Positions 1 through 10,954 are shown, counted from the first letter of the stretch. The stretch is 64,000 nt of DNA from Ailurus styani (GCA_002007465.1 LNAC01000164.1:1892262-1956261); one strand, 5' to 3'. A program made the numbers and translations. The notes: generated by a model from the sequence alone, not told the origin.

Positions 1-197
1 GCCTGGGTGGCTCAGTTGGTTGAGCAGCTGCCTTCGGCTCAGGTCATGATCCCAGGGTACTGGGATCGAGTCCCATATCGGGCTCCTTGCTCAGCAGGGA
101 GCCTGCTTCTCTCTCTGCCTCTGCCTGTCACTCTGCCAGCTTGTGCTCTTTCCCTCTCTCTCTGACAAATAAATAAAATCTTAAAAAAAAAAAAAAA
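1..197 (+). mobile_element. CAN SINE (tRNA-derived), left end cut by the window
   Basis: A carnivoran tRNA-derived SINE reads from CCTGGGTGGCTCAGTTGGTT through GGTCATGATC, the CT-rich region and AAATAAATAAAATCTT to a poly-A tail. The first one or two bases are lost at the window edge, so the upstream target-site copy cannot be seen. Confidence 0.93.
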
Positions 198-741
198 GAC
201 GGTGTGCTCTTGGCATGAGAATAAACAAAACCACCAATAAAATTGGTTATAGGGCTCGGAACCAGAATCACACAGATAGAGAACTTTGGCGTATGACAGA
301 AGTAGAATGTCAGATCAGTGGGGAAATAAAAAAGTATAATAAATAGAATTTGAAAAAAATTCATATGCAAAAAGGTGAAATTGGACACCTGCCTTACACC
401 CTATGCAAAACATCAACTCCAGATGGTTTAAGGATTGAAATATAAAAAACCCCCACAACTTTAAACCTTTTAGTAGGTAACGTAGGTGATTTTCGTTTAG
501 AATTTGAGTAAGGAAGGATTCTTAAATAAGACACAGGAACTATTGACTACAAAATAAAAGTAGACAAGTTTGGCCATCGTAATATTAAGAATTTTTATAT
601 ATCAAAAGACACCTTAAAGAAAGTGAAAAGGCAATTTATAGACTGGGAAAAGATCTTCATTGCACACACAACCAGCAAAGGATTAGTGTCAGGGATGAAC
701 AGAAACCATATTAACAATTTAATAAGAAAAGCCCAAAATTG
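198..741 (+). mobile_element. Old L1 fragment, ORF2 3' part (first piece)
   Basis: The text follows the C-terminal half of mammalian L1 ORF2 on the plus strand. Readable phrases include ATCAAAAGACACC and, in translation, DWEKIF followed by SKGLVS. Stops and frameshifts are frequent, so it is non-coding now. A short SINE at 742-874 separates this piece from its continuation. Confidence 0.85.
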
Positions 742-874
742 GAGCACCCGGGTGGCTCAGTCTGTTAAGTGTCTGACTCTTGATCTCAGCTCAGGTCTTG
801 ATCTCGGGGTCATGAGTTCAAGCCTGTGTTGGGCTCCATCCTGGGTGTGGAGCCTACTTAAAAAAAAAAAAAAA
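742..874 (+). mobile_element. Short CAN SINE inside an L1
   Basis: This is the short, older CAN SINE form: CACCCGGGTGGCTCAGTCTG, then TCATGAGTTCAAGCC, then poly-A without the long CT tract. AAAAGCCCAAA occurs on both sides and is the target-site duplication. The L1 continues in register after the insertion. Confidence 0.93.
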
Positions 875-1690
875 GCCCAAATGATCCAGTTTTTAAAAAT
901 GGGCAAATGACATAACAAGCATTTCACAGAACAGGAAACACTTAAGATCAACAGGAAGAGATGTTCAACATCGTCAGCAATCGGGGCGGTACAAATTAAG
1001 ACGACAACTAGAATATTTTTAGCACCCATTTGATTGGCAAAAGTTGAACAGTTTTATGATACCAGGTGTCAGAAAGGAATTGCAGCCATGGGATCTTCAA
1101 AATTCCTGATGGAAGTGTAAATTGTTGAACAGTTAAAATTCAACATTCACACACCCTGTAATGCAGACATTCCACTCCTAGGACTATATCTAAGAGGAAC
1201 TCTTGCACGTATACAATAAAGGACACGAATCAGACTGTATTGTTTATAGTAATAAAAACCTAGAAAGTCTTACATGCCTGTTGATGAGAGATTGGATAAA
1301 CTAGGTCTATAAACCCAATGGAGTATTAGACAGCAATGTAAATGAATGAACTATAGTGATATGCGACAATAAGCATGAATCTTAGAAGATATTATTATAT
1401 TATTATTGCATGCCACATGTCTTTTTTTATTAAAACAGAAAAAGATTTAATAAAAACATGCATATTTATGGATTCTTATAGATGCAACAACACTACATAT
1501 AAAGGAAAGCAAAGGAATAAGGATTCAGGATGAGGGCTGCCTGGCATGGGAGGAGGTAAGGAGATAGGGTTGCCCGGGGAGCCAAATGCCAAATAGATGT
1601 AGATGATCGTCAAGTTCCTAGCTTTCACTTTAGGTAGTAGGTTTATGACTGCCTATTGTGTTAAAACAGTTACCTAGGTAGTCAGTCAGC
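875..1690 (+). mobile_element. Old L1 fragment, end of ORF2 and 3' UTR (second piece)
   Basis: This continues the L1 after the SINE. It runs through the ORF2 C-terminus (ATTCCACTCCTAGG, AATGGAGTATTAGACAGCAA) into a diverged 3' UTR rich in GGAGG words. It is the only sizeable L1 on the plus strand. The right edge is approximate. Confidence 0.78.
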
Positions 1691-1915
1691 AAGCTAGCTG
1701 GCTCTGGCTGCTATGTGGAGAATGGATTGAAGGGTATAAAAGTAGAAGCAGGGTGACCAACTAGGAGGCTGGTTGATAGTCCAGGGGAAGGGTGGTGCTT
1801 TGTACCCGGATGGTGGCAGTTGCGATGGAGAGTAATGGACAGGGTCAGAATATATTTGGGAGGTGATGGAGGACTCGCTCTGATGGCTTAGAGGGGGGAG
1901 GTAAGGAATATTCTA
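1690..1915 (-). mobile_element. L2 fragment (antisense ORF region)
   Basis: Phrases such as TGTGGAGAATGGATTGAAGG, AACTAGGAGGCTGG and GTGGCAGTTGCGATGGAGAG match the purine-rich reverse strand of the L2 LINE coding region. The copy is old and its edges are diffuse. Confidence 0.55.
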
Positions 1916-1919
1916 TTAT

Positions 1920-2215
1920 ATGAAGTGACCGTAATTTATTTAACAATCAGCTCTTGTCATCTCGATTGTTCACAATATTTTTTGCTCTGTATAAAGGTCT
2001 AAAATGAACGTCCCTGTAGCTTAGTCTTCATATATCTAAATTAATTTCTGAAGTGCAACTTCCAGAAGTGAAATTGTTATACCAAAGGATATGTGCATTT
2101 AACACGGCTTATGACACGTATTACCAAATTACCTTCCTGAAGGGTTGTAGTGCTTTAGCTACCACTAGCAGTATGAGGCCATACCCACCCTTCCTTTTTT
2201 TCTCCATCCAGGGTT
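1920..2215 (-). mobile_element. Old L1 (L1ME-like) 3' fragment
   Basis: Reads as the reverse complement of an ancient L1 3' region: a target-like TTATTTAACAATC, then AAATTGTTATACCAAAGG and ATTACCAAATTACC. It matches the text pattern of the L1 pieces at 4,780 and 14,767. Confidence 0.6.
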
Positions 2216-2654
2216 CTGTATTCAGAGTGGTCTCACTGGCAGTTGAGGGAACATGTATCGTTCTAGCAATTTCTCCTGGAATGACTTTTGTGGTTGTTCA
2301 GTCTCCCTCTGGCCCGGATCCTTACCGCCCAGAGAACATTTCTCTGCTCCTTCAGTGGGCATCCTTAGAGCTTTGGATTCCTGCATTACGTCCTTCCACG
2401 GAGCATATAGTCTGGGATAGGATATGGCATAAGCTCTTCCTTGGGAAAGGCTCCTTAACACATGGATCAGAGAAAACTCTTCCCTTCTTTGATGCCTAGA
2501 GTCTTCCACTCAGACTCTGCTTACCCCCAACCCTCAAAGAGCCCTGGGGATTTCTAACAAACCTGGCAGTTTTTCTGAGTCATTTGGGTAAAGGTTAAGC
2601 AGGCATATAAAAGAATTAATCAATTAATTACTCAAGTTCATGTCCCCTCAGAGC
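2216..2654. other. Unique non-coding stretch
   Basis: I see no recognisable repeat or gene here. An open frame runs on the plus strand from about 2,053 to 2,499, but it starts inside the L1 relic and has no domain, so I do not treat it as coding. Confidence 0.5.
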
Positions 2655-2860
2655 ATCTGGAGCTGCACTATCCAAATACAGTAGCCATTAGCCACAGGAG
2701 GCAATTTAAATTAATTAAAAATAATTTAAATTTCAGTTCCTCACTTACACTAAACATTTCAAGTGCTCAGTAGCACATGTGGCTAATGGCTACCATATTG
2801 AACAACATGGATCTGGACCATTTCCATCATCATAGAGACTTCTATTGAACAGCTCTGCAG
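2655..2860. mobile_element. MER20-like hAT MITE
   Basis: Its length is near 200 bp. The ends are imperfect inverted copies (GGAGCTGCACTATCCAA against TTGAACAGCTCTGCAG). The interior carries AGCACATGTGGCTAATGGCT with the mirrored TAGCCATTAGCCACAGG. This is the structure of the non-autonomous hAT-Charlie element MER20. The name is given from memory of its consensus. Confidence 0.7.
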
Positions 2861-2900
2861 AAGTTAGGTTACTTGGGATATGTTCTCAGGGGTCCTTTTA

Positions 2901-3108
2901 TTTTTTCTTTTCTTTTATTTATTTGGTGGGGGGAGAGAGAGAATGAGCACTTGCATACACAAGAGTAGGAGCAAGGGGCAGAGGGAGAGGGAGAAGCAGG
3001 CTCCCCGCTGAGCAGGGAGCCCCACTCTAGGCTCGAGCCCAGGACCCGGACACCATGACCTGAGCCGTAGGCAGACACTCAACTGACTGAGCCACCCAGG
3101 TGCTCTTC
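2901..3108 (-). mobile_element. CAN SINE with perfect 14-bp target-site duplication
   Basis: A minus-strand SINE begins with T-rich tail sequence and ends ACTGAGCCACCCAGGTGC. CAGGGGTCCTTTTA at 2,887-2,900 is repeated exactly at 3,109-3,122 as the target-site duplication. Confidence 0.95.
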
Positions 3109-3122
3109 CAGGGGTCCTTTTA

Positions 3123-4587
3123 GATGTGGGATCAGAACGCTCAGTGAGGATAGGTTGAAGTTTTTGGTATCAGCATGGCTTGCTAGATAGATAGAGCCTT
3201 GCTGATCTGGAAATCAGTCCTTATTATATCTAGGTTCTTTTTACCTTTTCCTCTCTGTCCTTGAGCCGGGGACTCTAGTTCTGTGCCAGTTATGTCTTAA
3301 GAACTGTGTGTATGTATATTTTATAAGAGGAATCTGATGGCTAGTTCATGACATTGACTGACCTAGGACAAAGCCATTTTCCTCCAGTGCAAGGGCCTGG
3401 AAGGGAAATCCCAGGGGCAGCGCCTGACGTGCGGGCAGGCCATGGTTCTGCCTGGGTTTGCAGTGTTTGGAGGGAATAACATTATAGCGGAGTCAGGGAC
3501 TCTGAGTTCTTCATTCCTTCCTGTCACCTCAGTTTCTTCTTGCCCAGAATGATGATGCTGCCGCTCCTGAGCATTCTCGAGCTGCAAGAAAGCGGTGCTT
3601 AAGGGTGATGGAGCTCCAAATTCTGTCTTCTTTCTATCATCCTGGGGCTGTGGTTCGTTAGCATCTGCCTATGTCCCTTCCCTGCGTATGTCCAGACCCT
3701 GCTGTGAGAAGCACTCTTCCCAGTGACCTAAATATAGTGCTGGGAGCCCCAAACGCCATATTCTAGTCTTGGCTTGTGCACTGACTCATGGTATGAGTGT
3801 ACGTAAGTCACTTCCCCTCTTCTCCCAATGGGTCATCAGGGGTGGAGGAAGGATAATGGCCCTGAGTCACCTCCCGGAGAGGAGCTAATTAGGGCTCATT
3901 GAGGCAAAGAAGTGGCAAGTTGAAAGAGCAATGGAAGGAGTGGGCCTCGAGTGGGGCTCTGAGGAGGGGCCTGGCTTTCTCGCTGCCTGGGCGCACTGCC
4001 TGCTCAGACCCAGAAGCCGGGATCTATGGTTCACTTCAGAAGGGCTGTAAACCTTCATGAATTATGTACAAGAGTATGTGGGTGTTGGCCTGCATGCGTT
4101 TTTCCACCGGGGGGTCCGAACTTTCATCAGATTCTCAAAGAGTTAAGTAACCCCCAAAAGGTTCTGAATCCCTGCCTGAGGAGGTCCGACTCCTTGGTGC
4201 TGAAGAGAGGAGATGCATTCTTGCTTGGGGAGGGGCAGTGAAGGCCTGGAGATCAGATGGTGGCTATGCTCTTGGAACAGCCTGTACAGAAGGGCAAGTA
4301 CATGCTGAGCCCCTACCGACCGCCTCGCACTAGGGCAGGCCCTTGAGGTGGAATCGAAATGTGTTTTGGCTCCCGTCCCCTACCCCTGAGGTCTGATCGT
4401 CCCAGATTTTTGGCCCCAAGTGAGGTTGGTGACTGTGTGGGCACACCCCAGAAGACAAAGGTGGAGTGCCTGTGCCCAAGGAAGGTAAGCTGAGCAAGTC
4501 TCCAGGCTGAAAGTCGAAGCCTGACTAAGGTAGAGAACAATGATCTTCTAGGGAGTGCAGCAGAAGGGTCATAAGCTAGGTCTGAGG
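3123..4587. other. Unique GC-moderate stretch
   Basis: No convincing gene or young repeat is visible. A faint MIR-like phrase occurs near 3,790-3,840 (TACGTAAGTCACTTCCCCTC). Short open frames on both strands carry no recognisable domain. Confidence 0.5.
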
Positions 4588-4720
4588 ACACCTGGGTGCA
4601 GATCCTGATGTTGACCTTCAGTCGCTCTGTGACACTGGTTGTTGCTTTGCTTCTCTGCGTTTACTATGCTATCTGTAAAATGGGTTCACTTCCCCTGTCC
4701 TAAATACTGATGTGGAAATA
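4588..4720 (+). mobile_element. MIR fragment
   Basis: The order is CCTGGGTGCAGATCCTG, CTCTGTGACACTGG, CTATCTGTAAAATGGG. This matches the MIR core (question-like GTGTGACCTTGGG, then CTGTAAAATGGG). Confidence 0.6.
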
Positions 4721-4779
4721 CTGTTATGGAAAATAAAAAAGAATTGAACAAAAATGAGCATTTGTTCGGTTTTCCTTTT

Positions 4780-5050
4780 TTGAAAGTAGAAATGCCCATT
4801 GTCGGAAATATTGAAAACCCAGAAACACATCATGAAAAAAAAGAAAAATGATTCACGATTTTACCACACCAAAATACATCCCTTTGTAAGTCTTGGTAAT
4901 TTTCCTTCCAAATTATATTTCCATGCATATATTTTTTTTCTCCGTACTAGATCTTAATGTTATAATTTTACATACTATTTGTTTTTACCTATTATTATAT
5001 GGTGATTATTTTCCCATGCCATTATTTGTTCCTCAGAAACCCGAATTTTA
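4780..5050 (-). mobile_element. Old L1 (L1ME-like) 3' fragment, first piece
   Basis: Antisense L1 3' text: TTTTCCTTCCAAATTATATT, CCATGCATATATTTTT, TTTTCCCATGCCATTA. It resumes after the SINE at 5,051-5,231. Confidence 0.68.
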
Positions 5051-5231
5051 GGGGCATCTGAGTGGTTCAGCTGGTTAAGTGTCCACTTTTGGCTCAGGTC
5101 ATGATCTTCAGGTCCTGGGATCGAGCCCTACATGAGGCTCCCTGCTCAGCAGGGAATCTGCTTCTCCCTCTCCCTCTGCCTCTCTCTCCCTCTCTCTCTC
5201 AATAAATAAATAAAATCTTTAAAAAAAAAAA
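5051..5231 (+). mobile_element. CAN SINE inside L1
   Basis: A plus-strand SINE runs from GGGGCATCTGAGTGGTTCAG to AATAAATAAAATCTTT and poly-A. The flanks CCGAATTTTA and CCTGGATTTTA are a diverged target-site duplication, which suggests an older insertion. Confidence 0.93.
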
Positions 5232-5437
5232 CACCTGGATTTTAATGGGTGATGTCCGATCATTTGAAAGAACCAAACTTTTAACAAATACCCAAGTGTA
5301 GGCCATTCCAAATATTTCCTTATTAAAAATAAATGCTTTGTTGAACTACTTGTATATAAATCTTAGTATCATTTCTTTCCTTATAATAAATTCTCAGAAT
5401 TGAGGTTTTAGGGCCAAAATATAAAGCTAATGCAGTT
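5232..5437 (-). mobile_element. Old L1 (L1ME-like) 3' fragment, second piece
   Basis: Continuation of the antisense L1: TATATAAATCTTAGTATCAT, then AATAAATTCTCAGAATTGAG. It ends at a CA microsatellite. Confidence 0.6.
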
Positions 5438-5462
5438 ACACACACACACACACACACACACG
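5438..5462. repeat. (AC)n microsatellite
   Basis: About twelve AC units in a row, flanked by GCAGTT and GCAAGG. Confidence 0.97.
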
Positions 5463-6400
5463 CAAGGTGTTGATGGGAAGGACGATGAATTCATGTGGAC
5501 TTAATATGCTTACACAACTACCGCAACTGAGGAATTTCTGGGTGTGTGAGGTAGATGTTTTCACGACCCCGATCGGGATCTAGAAGTGGGGACAGAATTT
5601 TACAATGGAATCGGTGCCTACTTCTCTCTGGTAGAATTGTCTAATGCCAGGAAAGCAAATCACTGATGGTAAGAAAGTTTTCAGTACAAGAAGGTAGGGA
5701 GCTTAGGCCACATATCATTAAAAACAACAACAAACGCACCTAAGTGTTCAAAACTCTGGGGTCCAGTCAGTACCCTAATTACTTGTTAATAGCATGAGCG
5801 AGTCACATTATTCCCCAGGCTTGGGGGGACGAGTCCGTGACCTCTGTGGCGTGAGGGAATGCTGGGGACGTGTCATGAGAGTGGGTGCGTGTGAACTCAC
5901 TGAACATAGCACAACATGGTCAAGGTTGTTCTTTTGCCTTTCTCATCACGAGCTCGAGGGCTGACAGGAGAAACAGAGGCGATGAAGGCAAGTTATCTGA
6001 GGGACCGAGAGGGACGCGAGGTTAGGGAACCACACGAGGGGCATCCTGGAGCTGCGCATGGAAAAACCTTCGAGAGGAGCCGCCTCAGGGTGGGCGAGGC
6101 CTCTCAGCTGGGCTGGCACAGGGTCCACTCTGTCCCGGGGACCACTCCCGGACTGGACACTGATGCCTCCCACGAAGCTGAGTCCTCGTCTTCTGACCCT
6201 GGCTACCTTGGGATTCAACTAGCTGGAAGGCAGCTTTAGTGGCTTGCCTGCTCAAACTCACAGCCACCTCCTCTTTCAGATCGTGAGATAGGCTGGCTGC
6301 GGCCCTGTGGGAGCGGGGGAGAGGAAAGGAGGAGGCCACTCTGACCCATCTGCTTACCTTCAGCACAGAGGCCATGAGAATCGTGACAGAACGTCTTGCC
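5463..6400. other. Unique stretch rising in CpG content
   Basis: AT-richer unique DNA gives way near 5,800 to GC-rich DNA with many CpGs. I see no repeat family and no domain in the overlapping open frames (5,916-6,239 plus, 6,085-6,423 minus), which look like chance frames in GC-rich sequence. Confidence 0.5.
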
Positions 6401-7270
6401 TGAAGCGGACCCTCCCTGTCCACAGGAATGCGCGCCCCTCCCCAGCCTGCAGCCGCCGGAGGCCTCGTGTCATAAACAGAGGCTGTGGTGCGGAGCCGCC
6501 GGGCCGAGTTAATCCCCCAGACGTCAGGGCTTGGCCTGGTAGAGACGGGAGCGGGGCTGATAAGGCCTCCTGAAGGGCAGCGCGGGGAGCAGAGGCGTGG
6601 CGTGCACCCCTGGGAAGGCAGCTTTTCAGAAGCCCACCCATGGACAAGACCCCTTCTCAGCCTGCTTAGAGTACCGCGCCAGGGGGCTGCGCTTCAGAGC
6701 CTGTGTCCCAGCTCGCTGCCCGGGGGAAGGCAAGGCACCTTGCAGGGGCTGGGAGGAGGACAGTATCCGAAACCCAGAAAAAGGAATGATACTGGCATTT
6801 ACGGAGCCCACCCTGAAGCAGGGGACACGGAACCCAACCCCGGCACGTCCCCACTCCCGGAGAACTTGAACCTGGCCGAGCGGTCCTGAGGGGCGCTCCG
6901 CTGGTGCCCGTGCAGCTCTGGTGTTCTGGCTATGACTGGAAGACGAGCAACAAGGAGCACCGCGAGCTGCTATAAACGGGCCGGGTCACGTGGCGCGGGC
7001 TGCGGGCTGGGAGCGCTGTAGGAGCTCCAAGAAGCCGGAGATCCGTGTGGGTTGAGGCGGTTAGAGCAGGCTGCACAGAGCGCGGGCCCAGGACCTGGGG
7101 CTCGAAGGTCCGCATCCACCGTGAAGGCGGAGGGAGGCGGCAAGGAGGGCCTTTAGTGGCGATGGGAACAAGCGGGACAGCAGTGAGGGGTCCTGGGTAC
7201 CCCCGACGGAGCCCGGACACTGGGGGTAGAGGAGCAGTGGGAGGGCGGAGGGCGGGGAGGCAGCCAGATT
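6400..7270. promoter_or_regulatory. CpG-rich domain with possible TATA/E-box promoter
   Basis: CpG dinucleotides are dense for mammalian non-repeat DNA, with GCGCGCC, CCGCCGG and GGCGCGGGC clusters. On the plus strand a TATAAAC (6,971-6,977) is followed by GTCACGTGGC (6,985-6,994), which holds the E-box CACGTG read by USF, MITF/TFE or MYC-type factors. A TATA box would put a start near 7,000. A GATAAGG (GATA-factor type) lies near 6,559. No exon or long coding frame follows clearly, so this may be a promoter of a non-coding transcript, an enhancer, or simply GC-rich DNA. The sequence shows the motifs; the promoter role is inference. Confidence 0.4.
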
Positions 7271-9098
7271 GTAGACTGTTTTGAATTCCGGGCAGAGGAG
7301 TTTCGGCTTGATTCTATAGCAAATAGAGAGTAGAAAGAACCCCTAGTGTGCGGAAATGTGGGAAGCCGTGCCTTGCTGATTACTCCCACTGAATTAATTC
7401 CTTTATGCCCTCGGTGAGGCCTGCTAACCCCCTCCGAGGCCTCTTCTGAGAGGTGAGCTGCATGGCTCCGTTATGCGTTATGTGCTGTGGCTGCGGGGGC
7501 CTTGGGGGTAGCTGCAGACCCTTCCTTCTCCAGCCGTGCCTCCTCCGGACACTGCACTGATCCTCATTCATCTCCACACTAGTGTCTCCTCCACGCTGGT
7601 GGCCTGGGGCTTGTCAGCACTGGGGGCAGAGGACAGGACAGACGTACTGGGGACTTGCCCTGGGTCAGGCTCTGTGCCGGGGCACAGACCTGAGCAGGAC
7701 CCAGCCTCTGTCATCGGAGCTCGCAGTTTGGTGGCACCAGATAAAGTACCACGTGGAGAGCGTGATCGGCAGCTGCCTGCCTCCAACGCTAAACTGAGTC
7801 TTCCTCACAGCATGCTGGAACCACGGAACCCTCGATGGGGTCCTGGGAGTTCTGAGACCTGGCCCTTGACGAATTCCTTACTTCTGAGACATGTGGGCTA
7901 GAACCAGAACTTCAGCCTGGCCGTACACCGCCACCTGGGCTCTCTGGGTAGCACCCCTGTGTGGAGGGAAGGCGGAGGGGGCAGTGGCATGACTGACACT
8001 GGCCAGCATGGTAGAGGAAGGTTCTAGAAGAGTCCCACTCGAGGGCGATCCAGAGCGGGGAGAGAAATGGCTGCTGGGAAGACCGGCGCTCTCCCCCACG
8101 GCCGTGTTGGGTGGGTGAGCTACACTTTCCGGCCTGCAGACTCTATAGCTCTGGGTTTAGGAAGAAGGTTTGTAGCCACCCCCTGGGCCAAAGGGGCATG
8201 GCCCAGTCCAAGATAAGCAGGCCTGTCAGGCTGGTGCTGGGCGTGAGCTGCAGCCATGTGCTCAGCCACAGCTCTCTCTCTCTGCAGGACCTGGGAGCAC
8301 GTGCAGCAAACCCAGGCCGAATCCTGCCGGCTCCCTTCTGGGCGCTCATTTCTGGATCAGTCACACCACAGGAAGCCCTTCATGGGGAGCTGCCTACACT
8401 GTTGGTGCTTCTTTCTCCCGACTCCTCCCAGCCACGGCTGCACCCCAGGGGCTACGGCTTAGCGTCTCCATCCCTCTCCGGCCCCCTAGGAGAAGCATCT
8501 ACAGAAATCTCTTTTCTGCACAACCAGCTGCTTGTGGGGGGTAATCAAGTTGAGATTTCAGCCATTTGGGAAAGACAAGTAGGAGGGAGATTCCCCAGGG
8601 AAAAGGAGCTGCCTGGCGAGCCCAGAAAGTCTGGGGAGAGGAGTGCTAGGAGGAGGAGACAGGGAAAGACACTGGGAGGCAAATTCTGTATCGAAGCCAA
8701 GGGACGGTGGAGGTTGGTGTAGGCATTACGTAGAGTCCTTCTAGCCTGAAGAGATGGATTTCTCCCCATGGTGACCCCAGCCTTTCAAAACCATTCCTTC
8801 CCCCACAGAGCTCTTTGGAGTTGGGGGTGTCAAATGGCAGCCAGAGAACTTGGACTTCTCTTGGAAGATGGACGGTCTTCCTGCTCCTCACCCTTCAAGG
8901 CTCTCTGACTAGGAATAGTGGCATGGGAGTAGAGTGGCTGGCCTGGAGGGAACATACTGCCACCTGCCTTGTTCTGGGTGCAGAGCTTCTTTGGCTCTTC
9001 TTGTGGGTCTGAGGGTCTAAGGGTCTGCTTTCAAGAGGTTCTCTTTATCTCGGAGACAGCCTTGGAAGGAGCACAACAAGGCAGAAGGAAGATAGAAT
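7271..9098. other. Unique GC-rich stretch with a splice-acceptor-like site
   Basis: Near 7,265-7,345 the text TTGATTCTATAGCAAATAG resembles antisense L2. A strong acceptor-like string CTCTCTCTCTGCAG ends at 8,287, but the frames after it carry no recognisable domain. The 203-codon plus frame at 8,111-8,722 crosses this site without any codon pattern that persuades me. No other repeat is recognised. Confidence 0.45.
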
Positions 9099-9242
9099 GT
9101 TGCACCTGGGTGGCTCAGGCAGTTAGGCGTCCAACTCTTGATCTCAGTTCAGGTCTCAATCTCAGGGATGTGAGTTTGAGCTCCATGTTGGGTTCCATGC
9201 TGGGCATGGTGCCCACTTAACAATGTTTTTTTTTTTTTTTTA
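9099..9242 (+). mobile_element. Short CAN SINE
   Basis: Short older form: GCACCTGGGTGGCTCAGGCA, CAACTCTTGATCTCAGTTCA, ending at GGTGCCCACTTAACAATG and a poly-T run. The tail is T-rich rather than A-rich, an oddity probably due to later slippage or rearrangement. Confidence 0.9.
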
Positions 9243-9649
9243 AAGAAAGAAGAGTGAATATTTGGGGAGATACAGTGAACATGCTGTGAAGTAGAGAAAT
9301 CCCCCCAAATTGCTGGGGCTGAATGTCTGTGGGACAACTGTTTGGCTCAATCTGAAGCCAGGTCCCCACCTCGAGTCAGGGGAGAGCTAGGCTGCCTCAC
9401 CTGAGTGTCCCTGGACCCCCCAATGGCTGGGTTCTTCCCACTGTGGGGAGAGTTCAGGGGCTACTGTCACCAAACCCACCCACCTCTAGATGTTCAGGGA
9501 GAGAGAGAAAGGAAGAGACAGTGACAAGGAGAAATGGCCCAGGGGGTGGCTATGTGGAAGGGCTGCCCTGGAATACGATGGGCCTTAGGATTTTTTTTTG
9601 TTCTGAGTTTCCTAAGCTTTGTAGTTTTCCATAAAGTAATATCACAGAC
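9243..9649. other. Unique stretch
   Basis: Nothing recognised apart from a short GA-rich segment near 9,500-9,530. Confidence 0.5.
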
Positions 9650-9694
9650 AATCTCTTATATTAGTTATATAATATTGCATTACAAAATTACCTC

Positions 9695-9896
9695 GAGGGT
9701 CACCTGGCTGGCTCAGTCAGTCTGCCTTTGGCTTGGGTCATGATCTCGGGGTGTTGGGATTGAGCCTCACATCAGGCTCTCTGCTCAGCAGGGAGACTGC
9801 TTCTCCCTCTCGCTCTGCTGCTCCCCCTGCTTGTGCTCTCTCTCTCTTGCTCATTCTCTCTCTCAGATAAATAAATAAATCTAAAAAACAAACAGA
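9695..9896 (+). mobile_element. CAN SINE
   Basis: Head GGTCACCTGGCTGGCTCAGT, B-box region GGGATTGAGCC, tail ATAAATAAATAAATCTAAAA. CAAAATTACCTC before and CAAAACTACCTC after form the target-site duplication, with one difference. Confidence 0.93.
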
Positions 9897-10350
9897 CAAA
9901 ACTACCTCAAAACTTAGTGGTCCCAAATAGCAGAAAACACTTATTATCTGTCAGTTTCTGTGAGAATCCAGTTACAACTAGGCTGGGTGCTTGTGACTCA
10001 GGGTCTTCTGGGTGGGGGCAGCGCAGTGGGCCTTCAGCACAAGCATCTCCGGTCCAAGTGGGGCTGAAGGGTCTGCTTCGCAGCTCGTTCACGTGTGGTC
10101 GGGAGGCTTCGGGAGCTCTGCTTCCGGGCTCACCCAGTGAGACTGTCCGCAGGGCTCCCTTACCCGCGCCAGCTCGCTTTCCCTAGGACGAGAAGGAAGC
10201 CCGGTCTATTTATACCCTAATCTCAGACCTGACATCCCGTCACTTGCCATTTTCTCTTTGTTAGCAGCGAGTCACTAAATCCAACCCACATCTACGGGGA
10301 GGAGATTACAGAGTGAATGCCAAGGGGCAGGGATTATTGGGGATATTTTA

Positions 10351-10548
10351 TTTTTTAGTTTTTAAAAACTATTTTATTTATTTATTAGGGAGAGAGAAAG
10401 AGCACAATTGGGGGGAGGAGCAGAGGGAGAGGGAGAGGCAGACTCCCTGCTGAGCTGTGAGCCCTATGCGGGGGCTCGGTCCTGGGACTTGGGAATCATG
10501 ACCCGAGCCCAAGGCAGACGCTTAACTGACGAAGCCACTCAGGCGCCT
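10351..10548 (-). mobile_element. CAN SINE
   Basis: Minus-strand copy from a T-rich tail (TTTTATTTATTTATTAGGG) to GAAGCCACTCAGGCGCC. The flanks ATTGGGGATATTTTA and ACTGGGGACATTTTA are the diverged target-site duplication. Confidence 0.93.
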
Positions 10549-10611
10549 ACTGGGGACATTTTAGAGGCTGCCTGCCACACCTCTCATGGCAGCCCCATGA
10601 CACCTCTGCAC

Positions 10612-10760
10612 TAGATAGGAAGAAATGGTGCACAGGTAAGGAGGAAAGGAGCTTGGGAGGGGAGGGTGTCTGCCCAAGACCACACAGATACTACATGGTA
10701 GAGTAGAAATGGACCTTAACCTTGGTGTCCGTCTGACTTCCGATTTAGTCGTCTTACCCT
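10612..10760 (-). mobile_element. MIR fragment
   Basis: GCCCAAGACCACACAGAT and GTAGAAATGGACCTTAACC follow the reverse complement of the MIR core. Confidence 0.65.
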
Positions 10761-10954
10761 GATGCCTTGCTGCCTGTCAGTCCCACTGCCTATGGGTGTT
10801 CCTGCTTGGGAATCGGAGCAGGCTTGAGTTGACTGAGCGTTCGGGTCTTTGATGCTGTGCGACCTGCCGCTTGCTGCTTCCTGGCTGTTTCCAGAGTGTC
10901 AGGAACACGGCCCATAATCATTCCCCTCAATAACAAGCACAATTTCTACTACAC
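10761..10954. other. Unique stretch
   Basis: No repeat or gene recognised. Confidence 0.5.

Larger units (their letters stand above)
9650..10590. mobile_element. Unnamed old dispersed repeat, split by two SINEs
   Basis: Pieces at about 9,650-9,694, 9,897-10,350 and 10,549-10,590 read in order as one old mammalian repeat. Readable words are AAAACTTAGTGGTC, TTATTATCTGTCAGTTTCTG, CTGGGTGCTTGTGACTCAGG, GTCACTAAATCCAACCCAC, ATTGGGGATATTTTA and AGAGGCTGCCTGCCAC. I recall these words together from mammalian repeats but cannot name the family with confidence. The SINEs at 9,695 and 10,351 interrupt it. Confidence 0.55.

Noticed and set aside
8111..8722. 203-codon open frame on the plus strand
   Set aside because: No recognisable domain; it runs across an acceptor-like site and has ordinary non-coding composition.
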